This document shows, piece after piece, positions 57,601-64,000 of a stretch of 64,000 bases of DNA; positions within the stretch are counted from its first letter, which is position 1, and each line of letters starts with the position of its first letter. The notes under the pieces were generated by a model. That model did not search any database. It worked only from the letters and a program-made list of their open reading frames with translations, and had not been told where the DNA came from. The position numbers were made by a program, and so were the translations under genes. The DNA is from Solenopsis invicta (lineage: Eukaryota; Arthropoda; Insecta; Hymenoptera; Formicidae), in the NCBI RefSeq assembly GCF_016802725.1, contig NC_052671.1:5705001-5769000 (forward strand). The letters are read 5' to 3'.

Positions 57601-60600
57601 AAGGCCGCTTTGCGCGAAATGCACGGCAAGATTTGAGGGCGTGGATCACCTTACTCTTATTAAATGCAATCTACTAGGTTGATTGATAACCAACGCCGCG
57701 ACTGGCGTACCACTCTGCAGGGAAACAATAAATCTCGCATCCAACAGTTAAAATGCGAAATTGCTGGATATCCGATATCCCCAAGGCTTAATATATGGGA
57801 CTTTAAAATATCCCTGTCAGTTGTTTCAGATAAAGAATCGTGGATTATTTTACTATAGAATTATAGATGACAGATACGATTCTGACACGGCATGTTAAAA
57901 ATACATCGCACGAATTGCAAGTCTCTTAAATATTATTTATAAATCGTAATAAAAATAATGTTCTCGTTTCAAAAATATACGCGCATCAATTTTCTCCAAA
58001 GCTCATTTGCTTCATTCGATCCTTCCGTTATCTTTGCAATATTTGATACCTCGTTGGCTGTGTCACTGGTAATGCCGGCGATGTTTCTGTCTCGAAATAC
58101 TATTCGTTCCGACGCGTTTCGTGGTGCTACGTCGTCTCTCGTCTGGGCTGTAGAAAAGAAGATGGGCAGATAAGAAACGCGAGGCCGCGATAAAGAAGAA
58201 AGGGGATGATTCGTGCGAAAGCAGAAGAAAAAGAGAGAAAGAGAGAAGAAAACGAACGGAGCGAGTCGAACACGTTCTTTGAGTGTGGGCGGGCAAGCCG
58301 AAAGATCGACAAGATCGATAAGATCGCTCGACCGCGGTTCGATGCTCGTGGTTGAATTGTCAACTGGTTCCGTCGATTCATTGAACGGTCAGGATTCAGG
58401 AACGAATCGGGCAGCTCTGCGGGAACACCTCGAAATTCTGTGAGGGAGAGGAGGGAAAGACTCGTGACGTATCGCTGACGCATCCTGAACGCTTACGACG
58501 CTTCTTGAATGGAGAAACGCGACTGACTGTTGCGTTCAATTTCATTATACAGCTATAAACAACGCGCGATCTATCCAACTCGTCGATACTTCGCACGATA
58601 TCTTCTTTATTGTACGACATTTGTAAACAAATTAAAGATTGCGTTAAGTTTACTGTAACGGCACTTTGTGGCGCAAAGTTACAATTACGGACGCACGAAC
58701 GAGTTTCAGGATAAGAAACTCTCCGTTGCAGAAAATGTGGCCGCCCTGAACGACTTTATAATCGAAGATACCGACTCAGCGGATTCTCAAACGAGCCCGG
58801 CGCGGCGCGCGGGGCGTTCTGGCGCAGCGCTGTAGAAGTATCTGGCTTTGGAAAGTTTTTAACGAGCTTCTTCACTCGTCTTTTCCTCAGAACCCCGTGT
58901 TTACTCTGGTAAAGCAAGACTTGGCGACGCTGGTACCCGTAGATGGGAGTGCGGTGCACCATCGTTTGTTATTTGTCTTCGTCTCGCCGTGGCGATTTGC
59001 CGGCGAAAAATGTACCTCTACGAAATGAAATGTGTAAGCGGCGAGTGGCTACGCGACCGTTTGTCTTGCGTGCCTCAGGGCGATGTTAATTAAATTGCTC
59101 GCAATCGGGTCTTATCAAGAATTAATATCAATTAAAGGTAACGATCCGTCGGTCGATCGAGATTGATACGCTGCGAAGTAACGAGGCGGCTTGTTTATCT
59201 CGAATTCAGATATCTCGTTCCATTCCATCACGAACAATTTTCCGATACTCGTTCCATCACTCTTTCAGAGATTTCATAACTAATATATCGCCTGCACGTT
59301 ACCTTTATGAGTATTCTTAACTAATTATTTTCTATATACTGGAAAGTTGTTAATCTTTGTAGATTGGAAAGTTATCACTAGTAAAACTGAAACACTGAAA
59401 CAGTTTTGAAATAAGAAATAAAATAAATTTTAATAATTTTTACTTAAAATAGAATTAAGAAAATAGAAACGTTTGTGTCGAATTTATTAATAAATTTATG
59501 TTTTATACAAATATCTAAAAAATTTTTTTGCTCGTCTGATTGGCTTTACTTATTATTTATTAATTAAAAAAAAAAATAGATTTCCCCGCTTTTAAAAATT
59601 AATTGACGCTTATGTTCAAATCTCCTACCTTATGTCATTTTTTCTATTGATAAATATATTACATATTGTTTGTTTATATACAGTATAAACAGTACCGATC
59701 AATTATCACGTCATAAAAATATTATGATGCATTGCAAAATTTATATAAGATATTGCATATATCGATATGCAGCATTATTTTATTTAAAACAATAAAGCAT
59801 CATAAATTGTTTAACAATTGTTTTATTTTAAAATTATTGAAATTGAATTATATATATTTTATATTTTATCGTATTAAAATATAAAATATGTATGGTAGGT
59901 ATAATAAATCGGATTAATAAAATTATATCAAATTCCTTAAAATACAAAGTTGTTCGACAACTGTCATGTTTTCAAATAAATTTTATGAAAAAATTGTCTC
60001 CGTGCACAGGCTTAAAAGAATATACTAATTCGTATACATTAAACTAAACTTTTAGGAGACAATTCATGTGTAAAAACTTAATAATAATTCTACATTTTTA
60101 AATAATGATTTAATATTATCTTTACTAACTGCAACAATATGGAAGATAATAATCTTTTCTGACATTCGAAGTAAATGCGGTAGCTCCTAGAGCAATTAAG
60201 AGTACCCATAACTGTTCCTCTGTGTACGTTTTGTTAAATCCAATCGTAAAATCCAATTCAACCTCAGTACGCAATACTTACGACAGTTTTAGCTGTGGAT
60301 AGAAACTGGATACTGAATAAAGACATTTGGCCATTTCCAGGCTGTGATTTCGCTGGTCGACCGCTTCCACGGAATCACGTCATGAACTTTGCTCGTTACA
60401 AGCGCCGGAGCGGACGCGCACGGAAAGGATCGTGCTGCGACGTTAATCCTTTGACAGTTCGAGAACGGGTATTTGCCGAGCTAATGTCACGCGAGAGAGC
60501 AGGACGGCAAGGTGGAGGGAGACGCCGGATGGAAGAACAGCGCGGAAGGGGAGGAAACGTGACAGGGACAACCCTCGCGCGAATGTCCGACCCTTTGTTT

Positions 60601-62929
60601 GAGCTCTGTCAACCGAGATACATTTTCCGTTTCGCGCCGAGGGTGCAAAACGATTGTTCGACGCTTGCTAGAGCTGCGCGCGTGTAAGAGCATCTCTCAG
60701 CTGCACTTACGCGCATTAAAGCACCCTTCTTTCTGCTTCTTTCATTGCTCGAGCTCTCGCGGTAACACCGTCTCGTGAAGAGAACGTGGATTCCGACGGT
60801 GCAATGCTTCGCGATATGATACAACCTGTAAGTTTCTGGCAGATGAAATTTATCCCACTATAGATGTTAATAGACAATGTATTTTTGTACACCGGAGAAA
60901 ATTGATAACATGTTGATTTTTGAGACTCTTGACGCGTAATATAATGAGTATAACAGCGTTTCTGCGTTATAATCGGAGATGCATTATCTACTCGCAACGA
61001 TGTTCTCCTGTGGTGCATAGATACACGCTCTTGGCGTACAAGCCGAAAGTAATGGTACTATGAAATATTCATGGCCACCAATAACGGCGCAAATCACGAT
61101 GTTTCGTGTATTCTCGCCAGGTGCAGTCGCCGCAGTCGCCGCGCCGTGTAGGTGTAATCCGCGCCGCTTAATCGCGTGGAGTATGTCAGGAATCGATTGT
61201 AGCGCGGAAATCGGTATTAGCACTCCCCGATTATGTAAAGCTCGAGCGATTATGGAGATCGAATTAAGCTCGTGGCGCGCGCCCGCGCACTCAAACGGGA
61301 CTGACGCGTGAAGAGAGGGTGGGCTGCAGATGAAAGGGGTACAGAGAGGTTGAGAGGGGGGTGGGGGAGGAGCTGTATATGGCATAGGGCAGGGATCGTG
61401 AGTGCTTTTCGCGGAGGTAGCGTAGCCTCTCTACGACAGAGAGTAGGGGGCTTGCAATTCCCGTAAATTAAAGGACAATCGAGCCGAGGTCACTCCCTAT
61501 TGTTGCTGGCTTTGGTTCCAACGGCACGACCGGACAATGCGCATCCAGCGAGATTCGCTCTCGTATTTCATGTAACTGCCAAACGCTCGCGGTTTCCGGT
61601 CCGAAAGAGAAGCGGGAGGGGGGGGGAGGAGGTTGTGCCAGCGGGAGAGACAGGCGTATAAATACGGGAACAAAAAACCGGGTGTGATAATGACGACGAG
61701 AAAGAAGGAAGCGAGAAGTGAGAGTTTACCGATGTAATTTCGGTATTATCCTCCAACTATTTTAGGTAAATCAGGTAGAACTACTTCAGAAAGATTCCAC
61801 GCATCATACGTATAGTCTCTAGAACCAAACAATATCTCGAGGAGTTATTAAGTATCGATAATCGTACCGCAAGGTGATCGCGCGCTGAGGTGCTCAAGCT
61901 CGTTACTTCGAAATTCCGCAAGTTCGGGGCGAGTACCTTGGCACCCACCGACTGCCACCTGCATGAGCTCGAGTTTACACCCTTCTCACCAAATCTCTCG
62001 TCGCATTAGACTCTCGGCAACAGCAAGATCTCCGGAGATCTTGGTTTACTTCGATTCGCGACGGTTTGCCCTGAGTTACCGGCGTACTTTGATCTTCGGC
62101 TTCGATAAGTCGCGAAAGGATCCCCCTTCCCGTGCCAATTGCTTGTGTAAACTTTCATCGAGTTCCCGGCGCGATTGCCAGCAGTCGCGTGCTGCTCGGA
62201 CGGCGAATCGATCTTGCCGCGGTACTTAAAGTCAAACAAGCTTGTACAGATATGTAAATCGCGTTACGCTCTCGAAGTCTTGCCCAGCTAGTCGATTAAT
62301 TTGACGTATTTTAATTCCCTGGTCGATCTCGAGTCGCTCGTAATTGCTCACGAAAGGCCAGTCTACCGAGTGAGAATTATCTTTTAATTGATCGAATAAT
62401 TTTATAGATAAATGGAGCAAGTATGCCTGCAACTGGAATCACCGTCGCCAAGTTTATTTGCCAATCTTATGTCAGAAATTAATACAGCTACGAAAAGCTA
62501 CCTTGTACGCGCGATTAGATATTACATAAAAAATATTTAATTAATGAGCTCATTAAAAACTTGTATGTATGCGAATTTAATAAAATCACGTCTCACGTAG
62601 AGTAATCTAAAGTGAGTCAAATATTCTAATAAATTATAATAAATTAGACATGTCGTACGATACAAAATAGCTCGTAGAAAATTAGAAGTTGCTTTAATTT
62701 AACACAGAAGACAAAAAAAGATATTAAATATTATAAGATCTGTATCTACGTAAAGAACGATCTATCAAACGAGTAATCTTTAAATAGATCAAATCGACGA
62801 ATCGTTTTCATTCTGCCGTCCGTTATGATGGAGTGCCGCAGAAACTTTTCTGACGCATTTATAAAACGAAGACTGCAGTCTTCTCTACCAAAACGCATCT
62901 CTGTCACGCGGAGAACGCGCCGCGTACCC
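57601..62929. other. Intergenic stretch, no gene seen
   Basis: 59290-60290 is strongly AT-rich with many T/A runs; 60300-61700 and 61860-62240 are CpG-rich. A TATAAATA at 61657-61664 has no initiator 30 bases on. Frames at 58127-58483, 60295-60687 and 60984-61385 lack domains. Confidence 0.5.
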
Positions 62930-63290
62930 CGCGGCGCGGAAGTCACCGGCAGCCGTTCTCTCGTGCCCTATTAAAATCCGTCAAACGCTTCGCGGGCAAT
63001 TAAAGCAGCGGCGGCCGAGCCGCGTCAAATAAATCAGGGATCAATAAATTAGCGGGCGGTTAAAGCTCGAGGGGCTGTGACTTTATCTGCGCGGTGGCAT
63101 CGCGGCGAGCTGCATCGCGCGCGGCCCGACCCGACCCGACCCGACTCTGGGGAGGCAGAAGAGCGGAAGCTGGCCCCAATAAAACACTTGCCACCCGGCG
63201 CTCTTACGTTTACGTCTGCGTTTGCGCCCGCTTCTCCGTTCTCTAATCTGCATTTTAAATGTCGACGCCCCTACGTTGCGTATAGATAAC
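62930..63290. promoter_or_regulatory. CpG-rich block with AATTA cores and a (CCCGA)n repeat
   Basis: CpG-dense sequence with CAATTAAAG, ATAAATTAG and AATAAATC cores, like the blocks near 13.1 and 31.5 kb. It contains about five CCCGA units at 63125-63147. No coding potential; a regulatory role is inferred only. Confidence 0.25.
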
Positions 63291-64000
63291 GCCGGGACTG
63301 AAATCCGCCACCGCCACCGCCCTTGCCACCCCCGCCGACGAGTTACTTCTCTTTCTCTCTATCTTTCTCCTTCCTTCCCCTGCTGTCTCTCTCTCTTTCT
63401 CTCTCCCTTTCTCGTCAGCAGATCTCTTCGTCGTCGGATTCGCCGGATGCGCTGCTACCGGATACCTCGCGAGTACATTCTCGCGCTCGCCGCGGAGATA
63501 AAAGTACCTGCCAGGATGAGCTACGGAGATCCCATCCGTGTACCGCCAGCTATGCTGAGAGCCTGTCCGCGAGCATTCGCCAGACGACTTCATTGTTCAC
63601 CATACTTTTCGGAGTTCCGCCTTTCCGTGCGAGGGATATCGGCCCAGTCTGCAGCTCGCTCGCAAATTCTTTTTGTTTCTGGGATAACGAGCTATGCAGC
63701 AGCGCGCCGCTTGAAAGCTGGTTTATGGATCGTTTGGAGCTTCCCTTTACGGCGCGACTGAGAGCTTTAATATTCATTTCAATACGTCTTTTGTTTTTTT
63801 ACCGCGCGAAAATCAGCCATTGGGACGAGAAACGCTTGAAGAAGGTGAAGAAGGTAATTATGAATGCCGGCACTTGGTGGGAATGTAAAAAGTGCATCAA
63901 GAGTGTGTAAAAGAGCATTTAAATAAGAAATTTAAAAGCTTTTAAATATTCTTGTATTTTTTACTTACAGATATCTAAAGAGATTTTTCAACCTTATGAT
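63291..64000. other. Terminal stretch with CT-rich tract, no gene established
   Basis: 63340-63415 is CT-rich. Two long overlapping plus frames (63222-63761, 63323-63910) begin in this tract and end without domains; the second ends lysine-rich. They could conceivably be part of a gene that continues past the window, but nothing in the sequence supports that. Confidence 0.4.

Noticed and set aside
58396..58620. 74-residue minus-strand frame starting MSYNKEDIVRSIDELD
   Set aside because: The start looks protein-like but the rest is compositional, with no promoter, splice or family evidence.
63222..63910. Long plus-strand frames at the window edge
   Set aside because: Both begin in a CT-rich tract and overlap in different frames; cannot be told from chance without the next sequence.
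1..64000. CRISPR arrays, operons, rRNA and tRNA genes
   Set aside because: No regularly spaced repeats, no prokaryotic gene organisation, and no A-box/B-box pair or cloverleaf noticed on reading both strands.

Overview
This is eukaryotic, insect-type nuclear DNA. The one gene that can be named with confidence has its coding sequence split by 12 introns, almost all small. Long runs are gene-free, the base composition swings between CpG-rich and AT-rich blocks, and many short non-coding inverted-repeat transposons are present. The mosaic composition, the MITE types and the protein suggest a hymenopteran, most likely an ant; that species guess is inference.

Layout. 1-2515: non-coding, with a CT/CG microsatellite and a split MITE. 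2516-3688, minus strand: a two-exon membrane-protein gene model of 221 residues that I do not recognise, followed upstream by a 109-residue open frame with a signal-like start. 3689-16800: no gene seen; three more MITEs and CpG-rich patches. 16817-26903, plus strand: the netrin receptor gene unc-5. Thirteen coding exons join with consistent phases into 1006 residues: signal peptide, acidic tyrosine-rich N-terminus, Ig, Ig, two thrombospondin type 1 repeats, a 12-residue microexon, a transmembrane helix, ZU5, UPA and a death domain. A TATA/initiator pair at 16.8 kb is a candidate promoter. 26904-64000: about 37 kb with no recognisable protein-coding gene. It holds two copies of the five-copy MITE family, two long foldback elements, an inverted pair of ~830-bp DNA-transposon-like elements, microsatellites, CpG-rich blocks that may be regulatory, and a good TATA plus initiator pair at 57.35 kb with no recognised gene behind it.

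How it works together. unc-5 is the only gene whose role is clear: a receptor for netrin in axon and cell guidance, expected to signal repulsion and, by its death domain, possibly cell death. The extracellular exons 4 to 7 all begin and end in phase 1, so each domain could be skipped without a frameshift. The transposon remnants lie between genes and in unc-5 introns 3 and 10; none interrupts a coding exon. No prokaryotic system, CRISPR array, rRNA or tRNA gene was found, and I did not find evidence of a wholly new biological system. The items most worth following are the unrecognised minus-strand membrane protein, the unc-5 microexon and acidic N-terminus, the orphan core promoter, and the nested palindromic elements.
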